Shown: positions 10,379 to 21,632, numbered from the stretch's first letter. The stretch: DNA of 64,000 bases from Nothophaeocryptopus gaeumannii (GCA_031771865.1 JASISA010000009.1:1922001-1986000); one strand, 5' to 3'. Translations and numbers: made by a program. Notes: a model not told the origin generated them from the sequence alone.

Positions 10379-10896
10379 GATGGTAGGTCGGCTCAGGATG
10401 GGGCTCGGTGTACGTTCCAGTTTCGTCCAGCTCAAGGCAGCATGCCACCGCGGAGCAGGAGACGGTTTGTTATCCAAAATTTCTGGTCTGTGGTCTCTGT
10501 CGCAGAAACGCGAACGAGAGCGAGGAGACGCGCCGTTTCGATGCCAATGTATTTGCCGGAGATTGAGCTACTTCCGCTCTGATCGGCCAATCAGATAAAA
10601 TTCCACAGCCCCTCGCTGTCCCACTCACTCTGGCTCATCTCCCTTTACCGTGTCAAGAAGTGTCACGGAATGAGGAACGATGCAGCAATTGCGGTCGATC
10701 CAGATGCAGTCTGCCTAAGAGCTCGAGTGGCAGCTGGATTTCAGAGACATAGCCAGACAAGGTGAAGAAGCAGGCGAGAGCTGCATGATTATCAAATGCT
10801 TGTTGAACTGGCTACAGTCTGCTCAATCTGGAGCCCTGCGCTCTTACGCCCTCTATATGCATACCGCGTGTCTCGTACTGATGTCTTCCGAAGCGT

Positions 10897-11311
10897 CTAG
10901 CCCAAGAACTGACCGAGCTCCTTCATGCCCTCTGGGTTCATGCCGTCGACCTTCTTGACCTGCTTGCCGTCCTTGTAGAGAATGGCAGTTGGAAGAGTGG
11001 TGATCTCGTGGTATTTCTGGATTGGGATTATCAGTCTCAAATTCGAGCTTGCTTGACATTTCGAGAGCACTCACAGCAGCCTCTGGGATGTTCTTGGCGT
11101 TGAACTTGTAAGAGTCGACCTTGCCAGCGAACTTCTCGGCCATCCTGTGAATTTGAGTTAGACTCGATCGCTCTCGGCAGTTTTGTGGGCATACTTACTC
11201 CTCAGACTTTGGTGGGAGACTGTCCTCGTACGCAAGCACGAAAACGTACTTGTCCGGGGTGGCCAGAGCCTTCTGGAATTCCTCCTGGCTGGTGAGCTCC
11301 TGGTGAGGCAT
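10897..11311 (-). CDS. Thioredoxin-fold protein without cysteines
   Basis: Three exons (11311-11199, 11144-11075, 11016-10897) give exactly 100 residues; both introns (54 and 58 bases) have good donors (GTAAGT, GTGAGT) and AG acceptors. The C-terminal half is plainly thioredoxin-like: KYHEITTLPTAILYKDGKQV contains the cis-proline strand. In place of the W-C-G-P-C active site the protein reads VFVLAYEDSLPPKSEEM, and there is no cysteine anywhere in it. It cannot be a dithiol oxidoreductase. It may be a scaffold or partner-binding thioredoxin fold in cytosol or nucleus. Length (100) is normal for thioredoxin, so the active site has been replaced rather than truncated. Confidence 0.75.
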
Positions 11312-13153
11312 CTTGAGCAACTGGTGAATATTGAGAGATTCGATTGAAAGTGTGAGAGGTGGTAGAGCGGTCCGACGATGGTTGAGGTGGGGGAGGAGAG
11401 GGAATTTAACTACTTGCCTGTTGCGAGAGCCGCGCTCGACTTCCAAGACTTGCGGTCTGCACCCAAAACGATAGCGTGGAGATCCCACTTCTGACGGGCT
11501 CTCGGGGTTGGATTCGAGCCCGTGGGAATGAATCCTTGGCCAGCATCTTGGTAGAGATCGTGCTGCGTATATCAGGGGAAGTGGAGTTGAGCCCACGCCA
11601 AAGTAGCCTACTGCCTCGAGCTCTAGGCGCCACAAGCGTGCGGTAGAGTCCGTGGGGTTTGAGTACTCTGTGCAAGCTGCAGTAACAAGCAGACGGCGTG
11701 TTCGGACTTCCGTAGAGTGGTGATGTACACTATCGTATAGATACAAGATCGACAGTTTGGGTCGGTTGAACGATCCGTGGCGGTGAGAGCACATGCTGAA
11801 GGAGCTCTTGAGCCGCTCTGGGCGGTGTGATTGAGGATGATGGCGAGGTCGAAGGAGAATTCCAGCGTCTTATCTGCACGGAAGGATGGGGCACTTTGGT
11901 GGCAGACAACATAATTTCGAAAGCCATTGGGATTTGTGTTGACACATGCAAGTCCAATGCGAACCTCGAAGCTAGATGCTAGCAAGCGTTTCCATAGGCG
12001 CGGGGTAGGGGTCCCGAGATTCCATTGTGCGGTGAAGCATGCATCGGAAATCTCAACAACGTGTCATTGCTGTGGTCGAAATTGATGTTGGTGTTCATCC
12101 AATGATGGCAATCCGGGAGATGGTTTGTCTGTTCGTAATGTTGCTGCTTTTGTTGTTGTGAAAGCAATTGATGTCGCGGGACTGTATGTACGCTCGGTAC
12201 CGAGATTGATCCGAGGTGAGGGGGATCAGCCTAGAGCAGTGACACAGCTTAGTAACACATGACCCGAAATAGCGACTTCCACTTTCACTTTCCCTTCTCA
12301 CTTCCACTTTCACAGTCGCGACCTTTTTCACATCAATGAGCATCTAGCAACGCTTCATACTGCGACCCTTGATAGCAATGCCGCCGGCACTCCCAGCGAG
12401 GTTCCGTTATTGTCACACTCCGATCAATTCATACCAGGACTCACTGGCAGGCATATGTTTCCATCTCTCTGACAAGTACACCGAGCCTTCCCAGAGCCAT
12501 TGCCAGAGACCAACAGACTACTCTGATAACACACGCGACGGATGTGTATTTTCTCATTATGGCCCTTCCGTTTGCCGCACAGCTTCCGATGCTTGTCAAA
12601 CCCATATCGGTAAAATGACTGGCCACTCTTGAGACGAGATTCGGCGCGAAAAAGCCCACTCTCTGTTCCCTCGGCAAGACGGCCTCTACGCTCCACATGC
12701 CGTCACGCACGTGGCAAACAAAGCCATTTGATTATCAACATGTTGGGATTGGACAACCTCACAAGGAGCTCTCTCCGCGGCTGCAGAATCTCATCTACAG
12801 ACAACGTCATCACCGATACGCTCACGCTATCTCAAGCGGACCGCAAGAAGATTGCCTTCCAGAACGCTCTGAAGCCTCTGATTGACTGTAGGCGTCCTGT
12901 ATCTGACAATAGGTCATACGAGAGTTCCGATGGCCGCCTTTTGGCGGAGCCTTGATGTATTCAATGGCGAAAAGTGACGACTTTTCGCTTTGGCAGGGAA
13001 TTTACGTCATGCCAACATGGAATTCGGTACAGTATATGAAGGAGTAAGTGCAACGATATTAACAGTTCCCCACACCGAGCAGCACTCAGAAAGTACACGC
13101 TCTTGCAATCACATCTCTTAACGTTTTTAGTCCATTACCACCAACCCAACAAG
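11312..13153. other. 1.8-kb interval without a recognisable gene
   Basis: It contains the promoter of the thioredoxin-like gene on the left and of the alcohol dehydrogenase on the right. An imperfectly explained hairpin (8-bp stem, 14-base loop) lies at 11494-11523. A pyrimidine-rich CACTTTC-type repeat occurs near 12280-12312. The frame around 12780-12910 reads LSQADRKKIAFQNALKPLID, which looks protein-like, but I found no supporting exons or family. Confidence 0.4.
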
Positions 13154-14338
13154 ATGTCTACGGAGCCAAAATTCGAAGGGTGGGTCGGCCTCGATGCTGA
13201 CTCTGCCAATGGTAACATGAAGTGGCAGACATACAAGGCGAAGACATTTGAGGAAGGCGATGTCGACATCGAGATTTCGCACTGCGGTGTTTGCGGATCT
13301 GACCTCCACACCCTTCGCAGCGGATGGGGCGAGACTCCATACCCAGCTGTAGTCGGCCACGAGATCGTCGGCAAGGCCATCCGAGTCGGCAAGAACGTGA
13401 AGAAGAACATCAAGGTTGGCGACAGAGTGGGCGTTGGCGCGCAATGCAAGAGCTGCTTGAGGTGAGCTGCTTCAGTGGTTGGGGATGAAAATGCCTGCTG
13501 ACGACGTGCTGCTAGGCCTGACTGCGAGATGTGCTCAAACGACATCGAGAATCATTGCACAAATGACTTCGTTCAGACTTACGGTCAGAAGTACAATGGC
13601 TCTGACGAGACCGCACAAGGAGGGTACGCGAAGTACTGGCGCGGCAACTCACACTTCGTGTTCCAGATCCCCGAGGCAGTCAAGAGCGAGGCCGCAGCAC
13701 CTATGCTCTGCGGTGGAGTGACAACATATTCCCCTTTGAAGCAAAACGGCTGTGGTCCTGGAAAGAAGGTCGGCATTGTGGGAATTGGAGGTCTTGGCCA
13801 TTTTGGTTTGCTCTGGGCTAAGGCTCTCGGGGCTGACAAGGTCGTCGCCATCTCTCGTGGAAGAACTAAGGAGGAGGATGCTCGCAAGCTTGGTGCGGAC
13901 GACTTCATCGCAACCAGCGAGGAGGGATGGGAGAAGAAGCATGCTGGCAGCCTTGATCTGATTGTTAGCACTGTCAGTTCACCGAAAATGCCTATGGAGC
14001 AATATCGTAAGTTAAAGCCTTCCCAGAGCGCATTTCACCATCTCCAGATGCTGACCTCTACTTCAGTCCAGCTCCTGGGCTTCAAAGGTCGCTTCGTCCA
14101 ACTTGGTCTGCCAGAGGACCGTCTACCACCCTTCATGGCTGCTGCTCTCATCATGAAGGGCATTAGCGTCACCGGAAGCTTGATCGGGTCGCCAAAGGAG
14201 ATTGAGGAGATGCTCCAGCTTGCCGCCGACCAAAACGTCCAGGCTTGGATCCAGACTCGACCAATGAAGGATGCGAACCAAGTCATCCAGGACTTCGAGG
14301 CCGGCAAGCCGCGATACAGATACTGCTTGGTCAACTAA
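13154..14338 (+). CDS. NADP-dependent zinc alcohol dehydrogenase (ADH6/cinnamyl-alcohol type)
   Basis: Three exons (13154-13461, 13516-14006, 14067-14338) give 356 residues; introns of 54 and 60 bases have GTGAGC/GTAAGT donors and TAG/CAG acceptors. The catalytic-zinc ligands are visible in HCGVCGSD and GHEI, and the structural-zinc cysteines in CKSCLRPDCEMCSNDIENHC, split by intron 1. The Rossmann motif is GIGGLGHFGLLWAKALGA, and the following SRGRTKEE fits phosphate recognition of NADP(H). Family members reduce aliphatic and aromatic aldehydes or oxidise the alcohols in the cytosol. About 7 kb away lie an aromatic aminotransferase and a 2-oxoacid decarboxylase whose aldehyde products would suit it, but there is no direct link. 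Confidence 0.9.
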
Positions 14339-14994
14339 GCGTTTTCCCTCTGCCAGGATAGACTCATGATGTATGAGCATTTGGACATTAGCGATTAAAG
14401 TGTAGACTATACGACTTAGGAATGTTTCGATAGAGATGTTTTAGCACATACATCAATACGATCTTATCACCCTATCGATCTCTCTCGGTAGAACTCTTGC
14501 CGCACTTCAGTTGTCTTCGATCATTTGTTCCGAAGCTTCTGGCCCGTTGTGTGCGCCTGCAGCAACATTGAGTTCGCTGACTGAGTCGATTGCATGAGCT
14601 TGATATGCTTGTTTGGAACAAGACTTGTACTTCCGATAGCGTCCGAGATTTGGCCGCCAATCACATAGCGAGCGCCTACATCTGTCGCAGCAATGGCATG
14701 GAACACATCGCATGTGATTTTGAAGCACTTTGAAGGGAATGGCGTAACTTAGCATTCCAAGGAGCATCCTGTAAGTGACCATCAGAAGTGGCACAAGCGC
14801 GGCGAGCGGAACATGTGATGCCAAGCATGCAGGGGTTCAAGCTGCGGAGAGGCCAGGGTGGCTTCACGTCTTCCGCGACTTTGAATACGAAGCATTGAAT
14901 ACACCAACTACCGTCACTCCTTTGCACGCGCGTCCTACATCACTACGAACCCTTTGACTGATCAAGCCATCAAGCGCGTAATAAGATAACCACG
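14339..14994. other. Intergenic interval without a recognisable gene
   Basis: This holds the 3' end of the alcohol dehydrogenase and the promoter of the mannosyltransferase gene. The frames present are short and family-free. Confidence 0.5.
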
Positions 14995-15781
14995 ATGTCG
15001 GCCAAGAATAAGTACTCGGTCCTCCTCCCGACTTACAACGAACGCAAGAACCTTCCCATCATCGTCTGGCTCCTCAACAAGACTTTCACAGAGCAGTACG
15101 TCTAACACCCACATGACCTCATTTCTGCCCTCCCAAATCGCCTAACTCATGATATCCAGCAACCTGGACTGGGAAGTAATAATCGTCGACGACGGCTCCC
15201 CCGACGGCACCCAAGAAGTCGCCAAACAACTCATCAAAGCCTACACCCCCAAACACATTATCCTCAAACCCCGCGCCGGCAAACTCGGCCTCGGAACCGC
15301 CTACGTCCACGGCCTCCAATTCGCTTCTGGAAACTTCGTCATCATCATGGATGCGGATTTCTCTCATCATCCGAAATTCCTCCCGCAGATGATCAAGAAG
15401 CAGGCGGAAGGAGGGTATGATATTGTGACGGGGACACGGTATGCGGGTGATGGTGGGGTTTATGGATGGGATTTGAAGAGAAAGTTGGTTTCTAGGGGAG
15501 CGAATTTGTTTGCGGATACGGTGTTGAGGCCAGGGGTGTCTGATCTGACGGGGAGTTTCAGACTTTACAAGAAGAGCGTGCTGCAGGAGGTTATCAATAG
15601 GACGGAAAGTAAGGGATACTCGTTCCAGATGGAGATGATGGTGCGCGCGAAGGGGATGGGCTTCAAGGTTGGCGAGGTGCCGATCTCTTTTGTGGACAGA
15701 GTATATGGTGAGAGCAAGCTCGGCGGCGAGGAGATTGCGGAGTACCTTAAGGGTGTGATGAACCTCTGGTTGAAGGTTTAG
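14995..15781 (+). CDS. dpm1: Dolichol-phosphate mannosyltransferase catalytic subunit
   Basis: Two exons (14995-15095, 15160-15781) give 240 residues; the 64-base intron starts GTACGT and ends CCAG. The enzyme transfers mannose from GDP-mannose to dolichyl phosphate on the ER face, feeding N-glycosylation, O-mannosylation and GPI anchors. GT-A family-2 signatures are clear: YSVLLPTYNERKNLP at the start, VIIVDDGSPDGT, and FVIIMDADFSHHP with the metal-binding DAD. The C-terminus ends at WLKV without a membrane helix, as in the Dpm1 form that needs Dpm2/Dpm3 partners rather than the tail-anchored budding-yeast form. It is a probable essential housekeeping gene. Confidence 0.95.
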
Positions 15782-16021
15782 ATTTGGAAAGGATGATTTA
15801 CAAAGCGCGGCGTTGGTATGGCTGGCATTAGGAAGGGAGGAATGGACAAGCGTCGGCGAGAGTCGCGCTAAAGCTTCGTATGTATCATATTGGCATAAGT
15901 ACCGTAAAAGGCCGTTGGGTCGCACTGATCTACTACATGTTACTCAGGAGATTGTCAAAGTCATCATCACACCAGCTTCTTTCAACTGGACCGCGCGGCC
16001 CATCTGACATCCAGAGCCTCT

Positions 16022-16538
16022 CTACTGGCTAGCGACACTGTGCAGCTTCCTCAAATGATTGCGAAGATGCTCAATCCGTTTGAAGGATTTCCCGCCAACT
16101 CGCTCGCAACCTTGAACAGTGCATGAAAATTCTCCAGCTTGGTGAGTGAGCATGTGTCGTTCAAGCTCGTACTTGCGATCGAACAGGGAGTCGCAGAAGC
16201 AGATGCCACACTGAAGAACTTTTGCTGCTTGACGTCCTGGTGGTATGCTGACGATGGTATGGCAAACGATGATTTTGCTGGTCTGTGAAGGGCAATGTGC
16301 CGGGGAAGCTGCTGACACTAGCACGAGTTGGGCGGAGAAAGCTAAGGTTGACGATGGTCTCGAGTACCGGATCCAGTCAGTAAATCCCGAAAAAAAAAAC
16401 TCACCTCGCTGCCTGGCCGTGCAACGAGTCAGACCGGGAGCCATCGGCCTGGTCCTGCAAGATGGCGTTTTCGAGCCAATAAGATCCATTCCAGTCCTTG
16501 TTCATGGTTGCGAAGGCGTCTTCGAACTCGGGATACAT
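16022..16538 (-). CDS. C2H2 zinc-finger protein
   Basis: The start ATG at 16538 opens a short first exon ending at 16405 before a GTGAG donor and a run of ten T on the coding strand. The second exon ends at 16022 and carries two fingers: CGICFCDSLFDRKYELERH..TH, and one starting CTVQGC with the conserved SFKRIEHLRNHLRKLH. The last residues are VASQ. Exon 2 lies in a different frame, so an intron is required. Acceptors that keep phase are CGAG near 16360, CCAG near 16280 and TCAG near 16255; I cannot choose between them. The product is a small (about 130-160 residue) nucleic-acid-binding protein, probably nuclear. Confidence 0.6.
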
Positions 16539-16863
16539 GGTGAGGTGGCGAAGGCGTAAGAGGGCGACGCTAGGTTGATTTCGGTGGTTTTGGTGTAACG
16601 GGGCGCACGCGAGCTTCGAGGAGAAGGCGTTTTGGTGTCTGATGGCCACATAGCGAGGACGATTCTCTTATGCGCGGAGGGCGACGACCTGCGTGACGTG
16701 GAGCGCCCGTGCAAGTGGGGGGGTTTGAGCACTGTCGGTACGACATAGCGTACGGCAGAAGCTTAGTCGCCTGCAGGTGGAATAGGAGGCAGCGCAGCGC
16801 TCGTCGCATTCCATCAGATCTGCTGATGAGCCACACCGCATGAAGAATTCGCATTCAGGGTAT
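16539..16863. other. Intergenic interval between the zinc-finger gene and the F-box/LRR gene
   Basis: I see no gene here. Both neighbours are on the minus strand, so it should hold the zinc-finger promoter and the 3' end of the F-box/LRR gene. Confidence 0.45.
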
Positions 16864-18972
16864 CTAAAACAAAACCGACACATCCAAAAGCCGCTCACAC
16901 CTGCCACGACCAGAGCTGCCTAACCTGCCAATACTCTCAAGCTCCGCCAACGCCTTGCCATCAACCTCCGGCTCCAACACATACTCGATCTTGGAATCCA
17001 CGCTACCGATATACGACCCGATGGTGTGCGTACTCTGTACCTCCATCGATTCATCCTGCACAACCACATTGATTGAGGCCTGCTTCCTGCTCTCGATCAC
17101 CCGAATTTGAGCCTGGATCTGAGCAGTACGCAGATCACGTTCGTACCGGTTCTGCGTCGTGTGCTGGGCGAGGTAGTCCAGATCGCCTGAAGTGAGCTTC
17201 TTCAACGGCATAGGGCGACACAATCTCTGAATTCGGCCATCGTGATCGCAAGGAACCTTGACGACCTTCAGCTTGGGAAACTTCCCATCTTCAATCGCAT
17301 CTGCCAGATAAGAGGGCGCACTGCCGGGGATCAAGCATTCCCAATGTAGATATCGCAAGCTCGGTGAGGAGAGCGTCAGTAGCTTTTTCGCTGTCTTGAC
17401 ACCTGTTTGTGGCTCCGGAGAGGTGTTCTGGACAAGCGCAAACTTTCTCAGCCCGGACAAATGAGACAGGAGTGTCTGCACGGTATGCAATGATACCAGC
17501 TCCAGACCGACCAGTGTCAGCTTCTCCAAGCTTAATGCAAGGCGAGAGAAAGCCAGCTGTTCCACGCCCTGGTCGGTCAGACCTCCAAGGTTCTCGAGCC
17601 TGAGAGATCTCACAGTCGGCAGTGTCAAAAGCGTCGTGTTGTGGAAGTCCGCGCGATGTAAGCCAGAGATCATCAAATGCTGTAGACGAGGTAACTTGCG
17701 TAGGATCGCTGATACAGTCGCCATGCCGAGATCGACTCCCGCATCTGCCTTCAACACCAGCGTTTCCAGGTGATACCATCCTTCATGGCAGTGGACAAAA
17801 TCCGCCAGACTAGGCAACGCCTTGGTGGAGTTGAAGTCCCAAATGTGCGTCTTTAGCCTCGTCCGACTCGCTAATGCGTTCATAACAGGTATCGTCGACG
17901 AAGTTGCCGGGAGCGTGAATCCACTGAGCTGTTCCAGATTATAACACTGTCGAATCACCTCCCCCAGCACCTCCAACGCAGAACCCTTCCGCCAAGGTAA
18001 ACTGGCTTCCACATCCAACTCCTCCGCAAGCTCCGTCGTAATCCTCATCCGATGCACCAAAAACCCCAGCCCCGGCGTAATCCGCAACGAATCCAACAAC
18101 TTCCTCAACCGACTCAAAGGCTGCTTACTCGAAAATTTCCTCTTCGCAGCAGCCTTGTTATCCGGCAACCACAAATCCCTATACAAATGCTCCCTCGCCG
18201 CCCGACACCATTTCCCATCGACCAGACACAAATTCCGATAATCTGTTCGTAGCCCAACTACATCTAGCATCCTTCCATGACTCCCCTCGCTGATCGGCTG
18301 AGCATATACATCCTCCAATCGATCCAGTATACATTGATAAATCTCCCTCGGCAATGACAGGAACACTTTCTTCGGCAATATCGAATTCTGCGTTCGATCG
18401 GAAGTTCGACTCCATCGTGAATTCGGTCGGCCTCGTTCATATTCCCACGGAGTCCTCGTTAATCGCGGCGTTGAATCGAATGTATAGGAACTACCAGCTC
18501 TACTGCGAGGAGGACCTGATAAACTGCTCGTGCTGGAGTTGCTCCCGCCGTGCGAAGAGGAGGAGGAAGACCAGGTATTGGATTTCTTGTGGCCTTGCCA
18601 GAGGCATGTGAAACGTTCGGGGATGGAAGGGGGATGGCTAACGACGGCGATGTCGTCGGATGTTACGTGAACTTGAACGAATTTGGCTTTGAGTGGTCTG
18701 TAATTACATGAGAAGGTCAGCCCTTTGCCATGGGTCTTTTGCTGGGGTCGTGGTTTTACGGACCTGTAAGGAAGGACTTCCTTCTCCTCTTCTGCTGGCT
18801 TGACTTTTGAGCTTTTTCGCGCAAACATTGTGCTCGTCCTCAAGCTCACTGCTCGTTTCGGTTGTGGTCGGGAGAAGTTCATCGGTGGTTTTTGTTGTTG
18901 TGGTGTTGCTACTGACGCAGCTGAGAGGTCGACGAACCCCCCATATACACTCTCACCTTCTCTTGGAGCCAT
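16864..18972 (-). CDS. F-box / leucine-rich-repeat protein
   Basis: The open frame gives 702 residues from the ATG at 18972. A low-complexity N-terminus (poly-serine around residues 130-150) precedes an F-box, VFLSLPREIYQCILDRL (about residues 205-222), and a leucine-rich region with GLTDQGVEQLAFSRLALSLE and similar strands. It fits an SCF ubiquitin-ligase substrate adaptor; the target is unknown. A 66-base segment (18763-18698) has an intron-like branch site GCTGAC and acceptor TTACAG, no stop, and length divisible by three. Removing it joins VLPYR to PLKAKFVQVHV smoothly. I think it is an intron, giving 680 residues, though its donor (GTCCGT) is weak. Confidence 0.8.
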   Translation of the reverse strand: MAPREGESVYGGFVDLSAASVATPQQQKPPMNFSRPQPKRAVSLRTSTMFARKSSKVKPAEEEKEVLPYRSVKPRPQQKTHGKGLTFSCNYRPLKAKFVQVHVTSDDIAVVSHPPSIPERFTCLWQGHKKSNTWSSSSSSHGGSNSSTSSLSGPPRSRAGSSYTFDSTPRLTRTPWEYERGRPNSRWSRTSDRTQNSILPKKVFLSLPREIYQCILDRLEDVYAQPISEGSHGRMLDVVGLRTDYRNLCLVDGKWCRAAREHLYRDLWLPDNKAAAKRKFSSKQPLSRLRKLLDSLRITPGLGFLVHRMRITTELAEELDVEASLPWRKGSALEVLGEVIRQCYNLEQLSGFTLPATSSTIPVMNALASRTRLKTHIWDFNSTKALPSLADFVHCHEGWYHLETLVLKADAGVDLGMATVSAILRKLPRLQHLMISGLHRADFHNTTLLTLPTVRSLRLENLGGLTDQGVEQLAFSRLALSLEKLTLVGLELVSLHTVQTLLSHLSGLRKFALVQNTSPEPQTGVKTAKKLLTLSSPSLRYLHWECLIPGSAPSYLADAIEDGKFPKLKVVKVPCDHDGRIQRLCRPMPLKKLTSGDLDYLAQHTTQNRYERDLRTAQIQAQIRVIESRKQASINVVVQDESMEVQSTHTIGSYIGSVDSKIEYVLEPEVDGKALAELESIGRLGSSGRGRCERLLDVSVLF

Positions 18973-20093
18973 TGTTGCGAATCTATTTTCCTCTGCGACG
19001 AGAGCTGGAAAACTTCGCAGGCTGTTTCGCGATTACTTGCGCATTCGTTCGCAGATTCCTCCCCTTCTCTTCTTGCCCAAGTATAGCTTTATGAAACCCT
19101 CGTCGTCGCTTCCTCGAATCTGGCTCACCGCGAATATATTGTTTGAGTATTTGAGCAATAATTGCACGCGATTCAGCGAACCTATCTGCGCACAAGCCAC
19201 TTCAGCAAGTCACATCAATATCATAGCAGTAATCATATGTATAGAAAGACAAAACCTCATCTCTAGCAGTGGAAACTCGCGCGAGGGCAGCCGACGGCTT
19301 ATCAAGTCATTAGTAGTAGGCGAGACAACAAGAAGACAACGCACACCATTAGATGGGCAGCCGATCTAGATCGTCAGTCGGAATAGCCCTTCTCGGCACG
19401 AACTAGCGAACTTGCGCACGGCAGCGCGCCCAGCCGTTGGCTTGCGTCAACTGGAAAGGGTAAGACCGTGGGTGATTAATGTCGAGTTGCCGACGAATGG
19501 GAGGGGAGAATTGGATAGATGGTATTATTGGATATTCTGCGAGAAGAGAATGGGAAGTCGTACAGGACTGATCTGCTCGCTCTTTGGTGTGAGCGTGCTC
19601 TGCTGGACATGAAGTATTCTGCTGCTTGCACTGAGATTGCTGTATGTTGCGGAACATGGAGTCCATTCTTCATGGTTGCACACGCGATCGTGCCAGTCGA
19701 GGTGCTGCAGAAAGCAGGGTCTATGGGCGCCACGGCCGGCCAGCAGAATGTCTGAGGCTGGCTGGCTGGCTGGCTGCTTGCCGCTGAGGAGTGCAAAAGC
19801 GGGAGCGATGTGCACCGTGGCACACAGCTCCTCGCCAACATTGCATGATTCTTGATCATTGCACGACGACAGCAGCTGCAGTACGGCTCCGAAGAACTGC
19901 GTGTATTCTCCAAGTATAGATTAAAGAGAAAGTCATGCCGCAAGACAAATGCAACGGCAAGTACAGCAATAGTAGCAGTCATTGTGTGGTGATGTCTTTC
20001 ATTGCGAGTAGCTTTGGCGTGGTGAGCTGGAATCTTGCTTGTCTGTCACATCACCATCCTTGCCGAAAGATGCCGAAGCCGATGAACTTCAGA
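18973..20093. other. 1.1-kb interval without a recognisable gene, with a GGCT repeat
   Basis: The left part is the promoter of the F-box/LRR gene and the right part the 3' end of the aminotransferase. A short tandem repeat of five GGCT units lies at 19756-19775. Frames here are shadows or low-complexity. Confidence 0.45.
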
Positions 20094-21632
20094 TCAGATG
20101 GCCAACGTGTCCAACTTCAAAACACTTCGCAACGCATTCGCGAAGCGCTTCACAGCTTCGTCGAGAGTGTCTCTCGAAGCAGCTGCGAATGTCATGCGAA
20201 TAAAGATCTCATCTGTCTTTACTTTCTCTGACACAGAAAACCAGCTACCTCGACTGACGCTCACGCCGTTCACTCTCGCCTGTTTGTAGATCTGCTCTTC
20301 TATCTCCGTTGCAGTCTCGTGCATCCCGCGGCTCCTCTTAACATCCGATAGGTCGATGCGAATCCAGAGGAACATACCGATGCTCGGTACAGTCCAATGA
20401 CATATATTTGCAGGCAGATATTTCTCACACGCCGCAGTCATGGTATCGCGACATTGCTGATATCGGAACGAGAGGCTGCTGAGCCAGTTGAGGAAGCCTT
20501 CGTGTCCCCAGGTCTCGTCGAGGAGTTTGTAGAGCATGACTTGAGATGGACCGCTCGGTGCGGTCGTAGTCACGTCGGTATGGTATTTGATCTTCGCGAT
20601 CAGCTGTGAGCAGCCTGTGATCCAGCCCAGACGAAGACCTGGGGCGAGGATCTTAGATGTCGCATCAAGCCGGAGGACGCGGCCGGATCGATCGAGCGAG
20701 AGGTATGAAGGCAGCAGACTGTTCAGATACTGATCGGGCAACAGAGGTCGGCCGTTACTGCTCTGAAGATGGAGGAAGTAGTACGGATCATCCTCAACAA
20801 TGATGAGATCGTACTGTTCTGCGACTTGATAGATTGCTCTACGCCGCTCTCGAGACTGCGTGCTACTTGTCGGATTCTGGCCTGACGGAATCGTGTAGAG
20901 AATGAAGGGTCTAGAGCCCTTGGTTGTGTCCCACTCCCGAAGGTGTCTGTCCAGATCCTCTGGAATGAGACCAAGGTCATCCATCTCAATCCCGAGCACG
21001 TTGACACCCAACGGTTTGAGAGCCTCAGTAGCTCCCGCATATGTATAGGCCTCAGTGAAGATCCAGTCGCCGCGGTTGCAGAACATGCGAAATACCATCT
21101 CCAATGCCGCAGTAGTCCCACTCGTGAGACATACCTCCCAATCTTCATATGCTGGCTCATGAACGAGCTCGACATGCTCTGTGACGTACCGAAGAAGGTG
21201 AGCAGAACCTGATGCCTGGCCGTAGTTCATTGCGATACCGAGGTCCCATGCGCTCTCGCCTGCTAGGCATGACATGGAAGCAATAGGCATATGACCTAGT
21301 GGTTTCACCGCATGACGAGCATCAATAGCGTCCAGTGACATTGATTGCCATGGGAAGTATTCAGATGCAGGTCTCGCGGTGCCAAGATTGATAGCAGTCA
21401 CTCCTCCTGGGCTAGCAGTCGCCTTCAGGGTTGCTGCCCCTCGATTGCGGCTTTCCTCGCTGAGTCGATGCGTCCAGTCTCTGGACTTGTTCTTCGATCG
21501 TATGGCCGAAGCGTTGCGGTAGTGATCCGATGAGACCTGAGGCGCGATGCCACCTGGAAGAGGACCGTTCTTGGCACGACGTTGTTCGATCGTGGCAAGT
21601 CTGAATGACAGTGAGTTGTCGTAGCTACCCAT
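20094..21632 (-). CDS. PLP aminotransferase of the aromatic / 2-aminoadipate (ARO8/ARO9) type
   Basis: A 512-residue fold-type I enzyme in one exon, from the ATG at 21632. The pyridoxal-phosphate lysine is in DATSKILAPGLRLGWI. Other family marks are MNYGQASGSAHLLRYV, LTSGTTAALEMVFRM, YTIPSGQNPTSS and IIVEDDPYYFLH. This subgroup moves amino groups between aromatic amino acids, 2-aminoadipate or kynurenine and 2-oxoglutarate. In the Ehrlich pathway it makes the aryl-pyruvate that a decarboxylase then splits. The gene is followed upstream by a Zn2Cys6 regulator on the same strand, 260 bases away, then by an amine acetyltransferase and a decarboxylase. Substrate specificity cannot be read from sequence. 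Confidence 0.88.
   Translation of the reverse strand: MGSYDNSLSFRLATIEQRRAKNGPLPGGIAPQVSSDHYRNASAIRSKNKSRDWTHRLSEESRNRGAATLKATASPGGVTAINLGTARPASEYFPWQSMSLDAIDARHAVKPLGHMPIASMSCLAGESAWDLGIAMNYGQASGSAHLLRYVTEHVELVHEPAYEDWEVCLTSGTTAALEMVFRMFCNRGDWIFTEAYTYAGATEALKPLGVNVLGIEMDDLGLIPEDLDRHLREWDTTKGSRPFILYTIPSGQNPTSSTQSRERRRAIYQVAEQYDLIIVEDDPYYFLHLQSSNGRPLLPDQYLNSLLPSYLSLDRSGRVLRLDATSKILAPGLRLGWITGCSQLIAKIKYHTDVTTTAPSGPSQVMLYKLLDETWGHEGFLNWLSSLSFRYQQCRDTMTAACEKYLPANICHWTVPSIGMFLWIRIDLSDVKRSRGMHETATEIEEQIYKQARVNGVSVSRGSWFSVSEKVKTDEIFIRMTFAAASRDTLDEAVKRFANALRSVLKLDTLAI

Noticed and set aside
11440..11530. Possible tRNA, from GGATTCGAGCCC near 11510
   Set aside because: The flanking bases do not form a TΨC stem, and no A box, anticodon arm or acceptor stem could be fitted on either strand.
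12369..12955. Overlapping plus-strand frames upstream of the alcohol dehydrogenase
   Set aside because: Only a short protein-like stretch (LSQADRKKIAFQ...) stands out, without start, exons or family.
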